Shown here: positions 50,107 to 61,012 of the stretch, one piece after another
Numbering within the stretch: the first letter of the stretch is position 1
Layout of the letters: every line of letters begins with the position of its first letter
Assembly (NCBI RefSeq): GCF_003597395.2
Contig: NC_133770.1
Coordinates: 78,531,285-78,595,284 of the forward strand
DNA: 64,000 bases
Source of the DNA: Chelonoidis abingdonii
Lineage: Eukaryota; Chordata; Testudines; Testudinidae
Direction of reading: 5' to 3'
The notes under the pieces: generated by a model
Databases searched by the model: none
What the model was told of the DNA's origin: nothing
The model's input: the letters and a program-made list of their open reading frames with translations, nothing else
Position numbers and translations under genes: made by a program

Positions 50107-50461
50107 CAGGGCTGGCTCTACAGTTTTCGCTGCCCCAAGCAGTGCACCGAATTGCCTCCGCGGACGGCAGGGACAGTCCCTGTGCCCTTATGGCGGCAGG
50201 CACATTTCTGCAGTGGCGGCAATTCGACGGCAGCTTCTATGTTTAGCTGAAGCTGCCACGGACAGCTAAACATAGAAGCTGCTGCCTAATTGCCGCCACC
50301 GCGGAAACGCATGTGCCGCCCTAAGGGCACAGGGACTGCCCCCGCTGTCCACAGCGGCAATTCGGTGTGCTGCTTGGGGGCAAAACAACAGGAACTGCCG
50401 CCTCTTACAGATTGCTGCCCCAAGCACCAGCTTGGAATGCTGGTGCCTGGAGTCGGCCCTG
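50107..50461. mobile_element. hAT-type MITE with central hairpin
   Basis: A 355-bp GC-rich element with ends CAGGGCTGGCTC and GAGTCGGCCCTG (one mismatch). Flanking octamers TCTAAGGT (50099-50106) and TGTAAGGT (50462-50469) match at 7 of 8, a clear 8-bp duplication. The whole element is a large imperfect palindrome. At its centre AGCTTCTATGTTTAGCTG (50232-50249) is answered perfectly by CAGCTAAACATAGAAGCT (50263-50280) with a 13-nt loop. Confidence 0.88.
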
Positions 50462-50469
50462 TGTAAGGT

Positions 50470-52239
50470 GGCTTTAAATTACCTCCCAGTTCTGGGCTGC
50501 TGCAACAGGGAACCGTCTAATCTATGGCACCCCAAGCCAGACTACCTTTGGGCAGCAATGCCATTGAGCATTGCCATTGTCCACTGTGCCCCCATGACCT
50601 CCAGCTCCTGGTTCTTCCCCCAGCATACCGTCTACACCTTGACTTGCAGAGGGGGTTTCGGAAGACATTCTGCAGCAGACTTGCTCAGTTCCTTCACTGA
50701 GGGAATTCTCCCTGAGAAGGATGAGGCTTTTCCACCCCTTTCCACTGCAGAGTATGGCCCAGTGTCATTAAAATTACAGTACAACTGTAGGCTTGTTTTT
50801 CCTATTAAGTTGTTTGTTCTGTCAAAATTCTCTCCTTTCTTTTCTGTGGTGCCCTGCAATGTCTCTGAGTGCCTGGATAATTTGTTTAAAATGATACCTG
50901 TTTGAAAGCATTCCAGACCATGACAGACAAATGGCATTGGTGGGGGAGTTGAGAGGCATGTATTTTTCACATTACCTGAGTGTGTATTCCAAAAGCTTAT
51001 ATAATAGTCACATAGCTGCTGCTCTAAGCTGAAAATGAAATGGTTAGCTGTCTATAGAGTTATTGGCTTACGCAAGGAATCAGCATTAGGGGATCAAATA
51101 GGACGTGGTTTCTCTCCTCAACTGTCTTCCACCTGATAACTCTTACCTTGAGTGGCAGTATTTTAACTTCCTAGAGAGTGAAATAACATTCCATATTTGA
51201 CGGATAGGATTAGAACAGTAAGAACAAAAATACATTGTTTTCTCTAAAGGGTTCCCCTTTTACAGTATCTCTTTACTTGTGAGGTTTATTTATATTTCTA
51301 TTGTGCAGTTCCCCGCGGAGTTTCCTGTAAATTCTGCTGTTTTCTTTTATGGTCTACAGCTTGCCTCGGTACATTTGCTAACAGATAGCATGGCCAAAGT
51401 AAAATCTGATTAGCCATTGACTGGGAACAGATCACTTGTGGTCAGCAGAGCATTCTAACAGGACTAGGGAAAACATATGAGTTGTGCTAATGTCACAGGT
51501 AAATGTATTCAAAAAATTCTTTGGTTTTAAATAACAGTGTCTGTTTGGTCCCTGCTGAACAACAGTGTAACAAAAAATGCTTCTCCTTCTCCTTCTGTCT
51601 TCTCCTTCATTATCTCATAAATAGGATACATGCAAAATGTTATATGGAGACATTTTACAAACAGCTGTCTGGGCAGCACTCTTAGGCAATATAGAGATTC
51701 TTAAAAATGGCAATTTATTGCTATGTGTTTTCCAGAGTTCAGCCTGCTGCCCTTGCTATTTTAAAATCGTATCCGTTTTCACTATTTCAAATAATTTCAT
51801 TTCTCTTCTCTCCCACTCTTTTTGGACATTTTCTTCCAATGTTCAAAGAAGGGAGCCTGCTTTTCCCAGCCTACCTGTTTCTCCTTACTCAGTGATTTAT
51901 TTTACTCCTCATCCAGAATCTGCTACATTAAATAGATTGGTTAGTATTAAATCTTGATTTGTCAAAGTGATGGTTAAGCAGTGTACTAGTGTTAAAAAAA
52001 AAAAGATAATGTTGTGTTGCGTGGCTCTTGAGGAAGGCTACTGTTAATTTCCTTTCCTCAGTGTGGGGGAGATGTCATAGGAAGGGGAAGAATACATTCT
52101 AATTCACCCCTCTGCAGAAAGCATCTCTGCAAAATCCTATCACCACTTATACCCAGTGCATGCCTCAAATGATGTGCTCGACGTAGAAATAAAAACAATA
52201 AAATAAATCAGAGGTTGAGATTTTCAGAGCTATCTAGAG
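50470..52239. other. RBMS3 intron, nothing recognised
   Basis: A 157-codon frame at 50432-50905 begins inside the hAT MITE and is judged chance. No other feature seen. Confidence 0.5.
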
Positions 52240-53535
52240 GAGTTAGAGACTAGGCAGGGTGGGTGAGGTTAATATCTGTTATTGGACCAACTTCTGTTGG
52301 TTAGAGAGACAAGCTTTCGAGCCACACAGAGCTCCTCAAATCTGGGAAAGATACTCCGAGCATCCCAGCTAAATGCAAGAAAGAACAGATTGCTTAGCAA
52401 AAGTAGTTAAAGACAAAAATAACCCATCACATGTCGGTGAACGCTTTTCACAAAGCGATCACTCTATGTCTGACCTATCAGTTCTCATCCTTGAAGGAAA
52501 CCTGCACAACACTTTCAAAAGACAAGCCTGGAAGTCAGAGATGACTCGTGCCTGCTGATAGTGGGGAGCACAATGTAAAGGGGGGAGCATGTGACTGCCC
52601 CATGCGTTGCCTCTGGGAGGAACCTTCCAGCCCCACCTCCCTGGGGCAGGGCAGCCAATCCCATCAGCTCCTGGGGGGCGGGGCGAGCACAGGAGCAGGG
52701 AGCATATGCCTCTGGGCAGGGACTGTGGCTGGCCCTGGCCCAAGGAGACCCACAGTGTCTCCCCAGAGCTCTGGCATCCTCACAGATACTTTAGCAGGGG
52801 TGTCCTAACTCAGGCTGAACAGAGGGACTCTGCTCCCAGCGCCTTCCCCAGCGACCCTGGGTTGGGGGCAAAGGGGGCAGGACAGAACCACTTCTCACAC
52901 TAGTTGAGGGTGGGCACTCAAGGTCACTGACTCTGCAGTGCAGCGGCTGTCTGTGAGAGAGGCCAGTTGGGGTGGCAGTGGTGGCCCTCCTGCTCTGCTA
53001 CCTGCCTGGGCCAGGCTGCCAGAGACAGGGGACGAGCAAGCCAGAGCCCCTCAATCCTTGGCACATTTCTGGCTTGCTCCCCTGCCAGCAGGCTGAGTAA
53101 AGCAAGCCCTGCAAGTGCAGCTTGGCACTCACAGGAATCTGCAGAGGTGCTCCCACCCACGTGTCACCTCTGCTGGGAACTAAAATTGATAACTCTGCTA
53201 GACACTAAAAATCATGTATTGAACAGAGACACTGGATTTATGACTTACTTACAACAACTTATTACAATGTGTAACCCACTAACCCTCTCTTTTTGTCTAC
53301 AACTGCAGAGGTGTTAACCAGCCACTCTACCTTGAATATCTGCTAATTACTTATGCTGAACAATCTGTTCCACCTTGCATTTAGCTGTGATGCTAGGGGT
53401 ACCTTTCCCAGGTCTGAAGAAGAGCATTGTGTGGCTGGAAAGCTTCTCTCTCACTAACAAATGTTGGTCCAATAAAATATATCACCTCACCCATCTTGTT
53501 TCTCTAATATCCTGAGACTGATACCGCTACAACTA
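52240..53535 (+). mobile_element. Penelope-like retroelement fragment, interrupted by a hAT element
   Basis: The outer parts are inverted copies of one sequence. The left part (52255-52375) has GGTGAGG, TTATTGGACCAACTTCTG, AAGCTTTCGAGCCACAC and CAGCTAAATGC; the right part (53370-53480) has the reverse complement of each. Between them lies a coding relic. Before the hAT insertion (52424-52527) the frame reads GERFSQSDHSMSDLSVL and ILEGNLHNTF; after it (53175-53260) it continues WELKLITLLDTKNHVLNRDT. The H, E and N spacing resembles the C-terminal part of the GIY-YIG endonuclease domain of Penelope-like elements, and flanking pseudo-LTR repeats are usual for that group. Naming rests on recall of these motifs, without a search. 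Confidence 0.55.
52536..53172. mobile_element. hAT-type element nested in the Penelope-like element
   Basis: A GC-rich block of 637 bp with inverted ends CAGAGATGACTCGTG (left) and CACGTGTCACCTCTG (right), 13 of 15 positions matching. Flanking octamers CTGGAAGT (52528-52535) and CTGGGAAC (53173-53180) look like a diverged 8-bp target duplication (5 of 8). Removing the block rejoins the Penelope-like reading frame (AW then ELKLITLL), which independently confirms the boundaries. No transposase is visible, so it is a non-autonomous copy. Confidence 0.7.
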
Positions 53536-54110
53536 TACTGCATACAACTGGGGAATAATTTCAATGGAAGAGATGCATTTTCTTCTTCTAGATTGATATG
53601 AAAATCTTAACCAGTGTGTCCAGTAACTATAGCTATCCCGTAATAAGCAAACTGAGAGAATATGCATAGAATATATTGTCGTCAACACTGAACTATTCAG
53701 ATCTGAGAGAAAATAGTTACCGTATGCATAAATTCGATCAATATCAGTGTCTTTGATATGGTCCAAGAAGTTTTCCTAGACTAGATTGTACTCTGTAAAA
53801 TCAACTACCTTTGCATTTCAAATAGCTGCTTTCTCCATTTCTGAAGGAGAGTTTTCCAAAGTTCTATGCTTCTTAATGCTTTCTGTAGGTGTAGAAGAAA
53901 AAAATGATGTCTTCTGCAAATGATCTTGATAGTGAAATTGAGGGGGAGGGAGAAAACCAACAAAATTCATAGAGCCACATCATCCTTTTTTATTATTGTT
54001 TTGGAGAGAAAAAGATATAATTGTCTTTGCCCAGTGGTGGCAGTGGATCAGTTAAGTGGAGTCTGGCTATCAAGAGCCTCAAGAATCTTCCTTTTGTCTT
54101 CTGTTTGCAG

Positions 54111-54207
54111 ATTTTATTCCTCACCGTACAGTATTGCAACAAACCGCATGATTCCACAGACATCTATCACGCCATTCATTGCTGCTTCCCCTGTCTCTAC
54201 ATATCAG
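54111..54207 (+). CDS. RBMS3: RBMS3 internal exon: 97-nt linker exon
   Basis: Exon of 97 nt after the acceptor CTGTTTGCAG and before the donor GTATGT at 54208. With the two carried-in bases it encodes G, then [20 protein letters not shown] and [12 protein letters not shown]. The SS in FYSSPYS, the P in RMIPQ and the PFIAAS stretch match RBMS3 and not RBMS1 or RBMS2 as I recall them. The region is low in structure and rich in S, T, P and Q, typical of the linker after RRM2 in this family. It runs from phase 2 to phase 0. The frame stays open through the donor for another 181 codons, discussed under findings. A hAT MITE sits 171 bp downstream. Confidence 0.96.
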
Positions 54208-54378
54208 GTATGTCAGATTTGCATGCATCTCAGTATGTACCCGCACTCAACAATTATGTTTTGGATGTGGACAAAGGCAAAACGTATACAGCAGAAAATT
54301 GTGTGTGTGCCTGCATGCTTTACTCATGCTTTAAATCAAGGCTTTTTTAGTAGCACTCAAATTTCACTTAGTGTAGGG

Positions 54379-54714
54379 CAGGGGTCGGCAACCTCTGGCA
54401 CATGGCTCTCCAGGGTAAGCACCCTGGCAGGCCAGGCCAATTTGTTTACCTGCCACATCCGCAAGTTCGGCCGATCGCGGCTCCCACTGGCTGCAGTTCG
54501 CCGCTCCAGGCCAATGGTGGTGGTGGGAAGCTGCAGCCAGCACATCCCTCGGCCCATGCCACTTCCCGTAGCCCCCATTGGCCTGGAGCAGCAAACCATG
54601 GCCAGTGAGAACCGCAATCGGCCGAACCTGCAGACGCGGCAGGTAAAACAAAGTGGCCTGGCCCTCCAGGGTGCTTACCTTGGTGAGCTGCGTGCCAGAG
54701 GTTGCCAACCCCTG
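54379..54714. mobile_element. hAT-type MITE next to an RBMS3 exon
   Basis: A 336-bp GC-rich element with long inverted ends: CAGGGGTCGGCAACCTCTGG against CCAGAGGTTGCCAACCCCTG, one mismatch. Flanking octamers GTGTAGGG (54371-54378) and ATGCAGGG (54715-54722) match at 6 of 8. The interior stays palindromic for much of its length (AGGGTAAGCACCCTGG near the left end, CCAGGGTGCTTACCTTGG near the right). It lies 171 bp downstream of the RBMS3 exon at 54111-54207, in the intron, and contains no stop in the RBMS3 frame. Confidence 0.88.
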
Positions 54715-54903
54715 ATGCAGGGTATCAAGCATTTTCTGGATTCTTTACAGTAAGTAATAAACGCCACCATTTCAATCAGTTTTTCAAGAGCTCAGCATTT
54801 TGCTTCATTTCCAGTTGACACTAGCAAAAGCTTGTCATGCTTAATGAGATGTTTGGTCATTATGGCTTCTTTTCATTGGCCACATTTTAGAGAATACACC
54901 TTT

Positions 54904-55370
54904 TTAGTCATTTAGTTTGTCCTCTTCATGTTTTGACCTTTTGCTTTCAGCTGTTCCTGCCTCAATGACCTCCATTAACAGCACACATTCCTCTTGAGTA
55001 GCACCCTGCAAAGCAAGACATTGGGGGAGCACAGTTTTTATAGCTGTCTTCAGGCTCCCACCCATCGTGTATTTTGGAGTTTCTGTTCTCACCAACTCCT
55101 CCCAGTCTCCCCAAAATAGTTTTACTATCCAGGCCTCCTTTTTCTATATCAAGTTTCCATTGTGAAATCCTTGTTGTGGCTTTTCTGAGGTGATGTCAAA
55201 ACATTGCTGCATAGATTTATTTGCAGGCAATATTTTTGGAGTGGAAGGCCTCCAACGTATAGCTAGTCATTACTGATTTGAGGAGCAAAAGTACTGAGTT
55301 TTTCCCTCATTATAGTGAGGAACACTTTTGTCAGGCCATCAGAGTTGAAACCATGCACAAAACATATCCC
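54904..55370 (-). pseudogene. Possible decayed coding fragment, minus strand
   Basis: The best part is a 63-codon frame at 55095-54904 on the minus strand, with GGSLKTAIKTVLPQCLALQG, EECVLLMEVIEAG and a charged C-terminus KRSKHEEDKLND followed by a stop. Upstream on the same strand, conceptual translation stays protein-like but with in-frame stops and frame changes up to about 55370. This is what an old retro-copied coding region looks like. I do not recognise the parent, and chance is not excluded. It lies in the intron between RBMS3 exons 54111-54207 and 56292-56342, antisense. Confidence 0.3.
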
Positions 55371-55834
55371 TAAAACTTACCAAGATAGATAATTTTCATT
55401 GTTATCTTGGGTTGTTTTCTGTAAATATTTATGGTTGAATTTAATGGTCATGAAAATGGGAAACTTCTGACACTTACTTTAACCAGGTACAGTGCAAGTG
55501 TTATGTGCTCTTTCCCATACCGGTCATTCCAACTTGTAGCCTCACTGTTCTTCCAGTCCTGATGCCTGCTTCAGAAAATTCTACCAGACTTTCAAAACTA
55601 CATTTAGGGGTGGTGGTGGTGGTGATGTTAGGTTTTTTTTAATATGAAGAAAATGTCTGCAGTATACTACCACTGCACTGAGATACCAAAATTATTTTAG
55701 TTTGTATAGGAAGGGATCTCCAGAGGTAAAATTAATTAAATCTCACTCTACTCCACAACTCGGAATTCTTAAGCTTGAAGTGTATGTAAAATTTTTCACA
55801 GAGAGAACTTCCAAATGGCAGCACAAAGGGTAAA

Positions 55835-55980
55835 ATTTTCAAAATCTCTTAAATAGCCTAGCAGCCCCTTTTCCCAAGCTTTGAATGAGACTTTCAAAAT
55901 TACTTTCTGAGGTACATAAGTCACTTTTGAAATGAGGACTTAAACATGATGGCACTAAAGAGCTTTTGAAAATTTTACTC
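55835..55980. repeat. Palindromic repeat (CTTTTGAAAA type)
   Basis: AAAATTTTCAAAATCTCTTA on the left answers AGAGCTTTTGAAAATTTTAC on the right, with AAGTCACTTTTGAAATGAGG inside. Same broad family as the host of the RTE insertion. Confidence 0.45.
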
Positions 55981-56291
55981 GACGTTTGAGCCTACTGTAC
56001 CCTGTATTGGATAACACACTTCACTGGATAAAACAGGGGAGCATAGACACTGTGCGGTCTTGCAGACTTCTGAAAATAGCGGAAACATTACTGAATGGGA
56101 TCCGAACGTTTCTATGCCAATAAGATTACAAGACATAAATGAATTTTGTCTCCCTGTAGGTTCTTCCTGAAATTAGCTCACTGTTAGTTGTTATTGTGAC
56201 AAGTAAAAAGGATGCTTGCAACTGAGTTCACTGAGAAAAGAAATCTCTGTTTAAAACTGCTTTGTGCTAATGAAAGATGTTTGATATGCAG

Positions 56292-56342
56292 GTCCAGAGT
56301 ACTTCGTGGATGCCTCATCCGCCATACGTTATGCAACCAACA
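56292..56342 (+). CDS. RBMS3: RBMS3 internal exon: 51-nt symmetric exon
   Basis: Exon of exactly 17 codons after TTGATATGCAG (AG at 56290-56291) and before the donor GTAAGT at 56343. It encodes VQSTSWMPHPPYVMQPT, matching RBMS3 after STYQ. Phase is 0 at both ends, so the exon can be skipped without a frameshift. The acceptor has a weak pyrimidine tract, which makes it a plausible cassette exon (inference). The next expected exon, starting GAV and coding the M/Q-rich C-terminal part, was not seen in the remaining 7.6 kb. Confidence 0.94.
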
Positions 56343-58497
56343 GTAAGTGGATATTTCCTCACATCCAACTAAACCTGTATATAGCAGATACCTACCTGCT
56401 GGGCAGCACTAGATCATTGGAAAAGTTATAAGAGCGATCAGCTACCCCATTAGATGGGAATCTTTTGTCATGCATGTCCAGATCTCACTTCTTTAAGGAA
56501 TAATATTTGTATTCAATATAAAAAGGAAGATTGGATCATATATTGTCTAGTTTTGTTGATTATATTAAGGGAATAACAAACCCTAGAGTGTAGCCTCTGA
56601 ATCATTACTTTACGGCCTGTGAAATAACTGCACTCTTGGATTTTTTGAGTTGCTTGGATGAACACATCTGCTACCCTTCCCCTGTATGTTTATCCATTCA
56701 AAAAATCCTTACTAGCTGACATATATACTTGAAAGGATCCTTATTGCATCACTAATGTATTCCAAACACTGCAAGAGGTAAAACCCGGCTGTCTTAGATT
56801 CTCTGCAGAATTTGGGTCTACTCTCTGACTTGATCGGTCAACTCACATTTTTTCTGTCTTGGAAAGTTTGCTTCATCAAATATCGTAAAGCACTCAAAAC
56901 AGCACTCAAATACATGTAGCATCGTTCATTAAAAATAAGTAGTTCTGCACATTTAGTTTCGCTCACAAAGTACTTTTGACAGTGTTGTTTAAATGCCAGC
57001 GAAGTATTAAACGGATTGAACACACTGAATACATTTGTACAGATTGCTTGAATTGTGGAGTGCTTTGTTTGTTTGGTCATTTGTGTTGTATTTGGCGAAC
57101 TTATCGGATACAGATTGACATTAAACTGTTGCTTATTCACAATCAAATATTTATTCCACATCAACACATTTTGAGTAATTGATTTAGCATGAGGAGAGCA
57201 AATGTAATGTGAAAGTGCAGAGCATCAGATTTTTACAATATCTGTGTTTTCCCACTTGTGCAAGTATTTTGATGTTATAATAACAATAATAGTTTTATTT
57301 ATGTGGTGCCTATCTGCTGAAGCGTGATATCTGGAAGTGAATTTCTCTGTCCATGAAATTGGGGTAGCTGCTTTCACTAGCTAGAGTTAGGCATATAATA
57401 GTATGGATATAATTATCTTACCTGATTTGATATATTTGATATAATTGATATTTGATATAATTATCAGACCAAAATCCTGATTTGAAACACCCTTGCTCAT
57501 TCACCATTATTGCTCTCCTGAGCAGAGTCTTATAGATTTTTCAAGCTGTGCAGTGGTCTGATCATGTGATCAAATGCCTACTCAACGCTCAATTGAAACA
57601 ACCAAGTTTATTTCACTTGCATCCAAATCTAGATGCAAATCCATGTCTCCTTGAGGGAAAGAGAGCACATAAAGCTCCCTACATCCAACAGCTGGGAGGC
57701 GTGTTCTAGTGAGAGTTTTTATAAGCACAATGAAATCTGTTCTCTAACTCTTCAGGCATAACTGCAGAGCATAAGAAATGTTAGAATCCCGCACATTGGT
57801 GAAGACAAGTAACTGTTTTCTAACCTGTGAAAAACCAGCTGTCTCTGTAAAATACACAGGATTTACAGAGAAAATCCAAGCACTTCACTGCTCCGGTTTG
57901 AGATCCTTTGTTCCATATGACCACTTGGCTATTATTATAAAACACAGAAACTTAATTATGAAGCAGTTAAGGTTGTTTTTTTTTAATGCTTAATTTGGGG
58001 CAGGCATTAGATAAGGGGGAGATAGACTAAGTAGGTCGAAGTTCAGGGGGATATCAGTCAACAATGAAAACGGTCAACAATGCCAAGGAAAAATGTCACC
58101 CAAATCCAATGGCTTAATTATTAAAAATTTATTATGAGAAACCAAACAAACACTACATAGACAATTCAAAGAGCATAAAGATTAACAGCCTCTAAAACGT
58201 TAGAGCAATTGGCAACCTACATTTAACAGAAAAACAGGAATTTATTCCCTACTTTAAGCCCACCGTAATTGCAACTCTGACTATGGAATCTCTGCCAGGC
58301 ACCTCCAGAAAGTTAAAACCAAGAAAATGGAGAGCATCTGATTAAGGTATTATTTCAGATTCTCCAGTGAGTTAGTGAAAGTGGTGGCTTTCCGATCCAA
58401 TTAGCTATTTGTCTCTCCTCTTTCGTTTAGTATGTGACTTTGTTATCTAAAATGTCACTATTTTACTTGACAACATTTTACAAGATGACTGATTGCA

Positions 58498-58529
<32 letters not shown>

Positions 58530-59351
58530 TCTATGTGTCTGTATAATGTCACATTAGAAGCCAGTGCTGATAAAATTTTATATTCCCCTTGTTACGAAAT
58601 GTAGGAACATTTTGTTAAGACTGTATTATTCTTTGTGAGCAAACATAAACTCTTTGAAGGAGAGTAATGTTTGAGTTACTTCTAATGCTGATGGTTAATG
58701 CTTTCTGTTCATTATAAACATTCAGTAAATGATGTCACTGGATGATTAATTTTTCATTCTCAGAAGAAGGTTAAGATTTAACATGCTATTTATATTTAAA
58801 CATGATGTAGTGCTCTTCATGATAGAAGAGCCAGGACTCTGTTGTAGTGAAGACAAAGGAGATGCTTTATTTGGGATGCTATACGCACGCACACAGACAG
58901 TCCAGCTTTCTCCCAGGTTCTCAAGCTCACAGACTGAAGGAAACAGCTGTGCTGCACAGTGTAACAACCCAAAGAATATCTGACTGCAACTGAGCGATCA
59001 TGGAATGGATTGTTGACTACATGCAATGCTGGCCAGCTATTTATGTGGAAAAATGCCAGGAATGTATTTCCAGAGATTACTGACCAAATAAGAGTAAAGT
59101 CTGACTTCACTTTGAAGGATAATGGGTAGAAATATTATTTTGAAAAACTTGTGTTATACATAAATTCTATGAACTGTGTAGTAGTTAGCTGCATGGAAAT
59201 GAATATAAAAAGGATTCAACCACTTTTTCTGATTTAGAATAATTAGCACAAATAATATTCTCATGCTGGCAAAATGAAGTCATGCCAAAGGAATACCCAC
59301 ATCTGTGTACCCCAAAAGCCACTTGAACTTGCAAACTGGAGATCTGCACAT
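56343..59351. other. RBMS3 intron, mostly unique sequence
   Basis: Starts with the donor GTAAGT. Only the TG repeat at 58499 stands out. The next RBMS3 exon was not found. Confidence 0.5.
58499..58521. repeat. TG microsatellite
   Basis: About eleven TG units. Confidence 0.95.
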
Positions 59352-59460
59352 GCTTAGGTACTTTAGAAAATGAGATTTGGGCTCCTGAGTCAATTAGATA
59401 CTTTTAAAATGTTTACCCATAGGATCTTTTGACTCAGGCACTTTTTTAAATTTTACCCTA
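59352..59460. repeat. Palindromic repeat (CTTTTGAAAA type)
   Basis: TAGGTACTTTAGAAAATGAG on the left and TCAGGCACTTTTTTAAATTT on the right, with GACTCAGGCAC / GCTCCTGAGTC inverted. Old and diverged. Confidence 0.45.
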
Positions 59461-60263
59461 TGTAAATCTAATCTTCTCAATTAGATGGCTGAGCTGGCCA
59501 CACTATAGTCAACAAACAAACAAATTTCAAATATTCAAGCTATATTAGTTGTTCCCCTTTCCTGTATGTCCTGCCTACGTTTACCAGCTCTGGAGGAAAA
59601 CAAGCTCTGATAGCATTGTGACAAGATGATATTGGAGTTCTCTTGACACAACATTTAAATAATTCATCTCAGAAACTGAGTTCTGTTTGATGAAGCACAA
59701 ATTTCTTTTTAATCTGTTCACCCATCCCTGTCAGGAAAAATCATATACTCCATTGCTGCCTTGGAATAAGGGTTGAGGGAGAGAGATAGCAGAGTCCAAA
59801 TATGAATGAAAAGTGAGTTATCCTGTGGATTTAGAGATTTTGCCATATTAGCATGTTTTTGTTGTATGATACCCTGCTATCCTTGAACACTCTCTGGTGG
59901 CTCATCAAAAACTTTCAAAAACATTCTGTTCAAAGACAATTCAGAGAGAGGCAGAGAGAGAGATCTTGAGTTTTTCTTTTAACTACCTAATTTTCATGAT
60001 CAGAATATTTGTTTTTAAAAGCTCATGTATTCTTATTACTTATTCTTCACTAAGGGCACAATTTGTAGGGAATCAGCATAAATACCATACACATACATTA
60101 TCTGTGCATACATCTGTTTTTGCATTTGAGACCTCTCATGTGTGCATGGAAGGCTAATAACTGGGGCCAAGTCTGCTTTATAGATTCTATACAGTAGCTG
60201 CCGAGGGGATTGACCAATGGAAGCAAGCATCATACCGGGATGGGAGGAAAGCACATCAACACA

Positions 60264-61012
60264 CAGGGTATGTCTGCTCTCCAGTCGGAGGTGCAGTTGC
60301 AACCAGGGTAGGCATAACCATGCTAGCTTTAATCTAGCTAGTGCAGTGACAAATAGCAGTGAGGATGTGACGGCATCGGATAGCAAAGCAAATATGTACA
60401 CAGGGATCCAGGCAGCTTGTACAGCTTACATGCCACATCTGCACTGCTATATTACAACAAAAAAACTTCAAAAACAGACTCCAACAAGAGACTGCTGAAT
60501 TGGAATTAATTTGCAAAATGGACACGATTAAATTAGGCTTGAATAAAGACTGGGAGTGGATAGGTCGTTACACAAAGTAAAACTATTTCCCCATTTTTAA
60601 TCCCCCTCCTCAAACACATGCTGTTCCTCACACCTTCTTGTCAACTGCCGCAAATGGACCATTTTGATTACTGCTACAAAAAGTTTTTTTCTCTCCTGCT
60701 AGTAATAGCTCACCTTAACTGATCACTCTCGTTAGAGTGTGTATGGTAACATCCATTTTTTCATGTTCTCTGTGTATATATATCTTCCTACTGTATTTTC
60801 CACTATATGCATCCGATGAAATGGGTTTTAGCGCGTGAAAGCTTACGCTCAAATAAATTTGTTAGTCTCTTGGGTGCCACAAGTACTCCTGTTCTTTTTG
60901 CGGATACAGACTAACACGGCTGCTACTCTGAAAACTAACTAGACTATATCTAGTGCAGGTGTGTCTACCCAAGCTGCAATCACACTTCCTGTTGCAGTAA
61001 GACATACACCCA
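60264..61012. mobile_element. DNA-transposon MITE interrupted by a Penelope-type tail
   Basis: The left end CAGGGTATGTCT, followed by GCTAGCTTTAATCTAGCTAG and ACAAATAGCAGTGAGG, and the right end CAATCACACTTCCTGTTGCAG with AAGACATACACCC are the two sides of one foldback MITE. The middle (about 60540-60936) is a foreign insertion, described separately. No clean target duplication could be set at the right end. Confidence 0.6.
60540..60936 (+). mobile_element. Penelope-type 3' tail inserted in a MITE
   Basis: A retroelement 3' tail running from GACTGGGAGTGG to ACGGCTGCTACTCTGAAA. It carries CACAAAGTAAAACTATTTCC, CCGATGAA with GTGAAAGC, AAATAAATTTGTTAGTCTC and GGTGCCACAAGTACTCC, which I recall as one of the commonest repeat tails in turtle transcripts. 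Its motif order (GATGAAG-type box, GAAAGCTT, TTAGTCTC, TAACACGGCTGCTAC) parallels the tail of the element at 52240-53535, so I place it in the same Penelope-like group, with caution. Confidence 0.55.

Noticed and set aside
50432..50905. 157-codon frame
   Set aside because: Starts inside the hAT MITE and runs into intron; no protein-like pattern.
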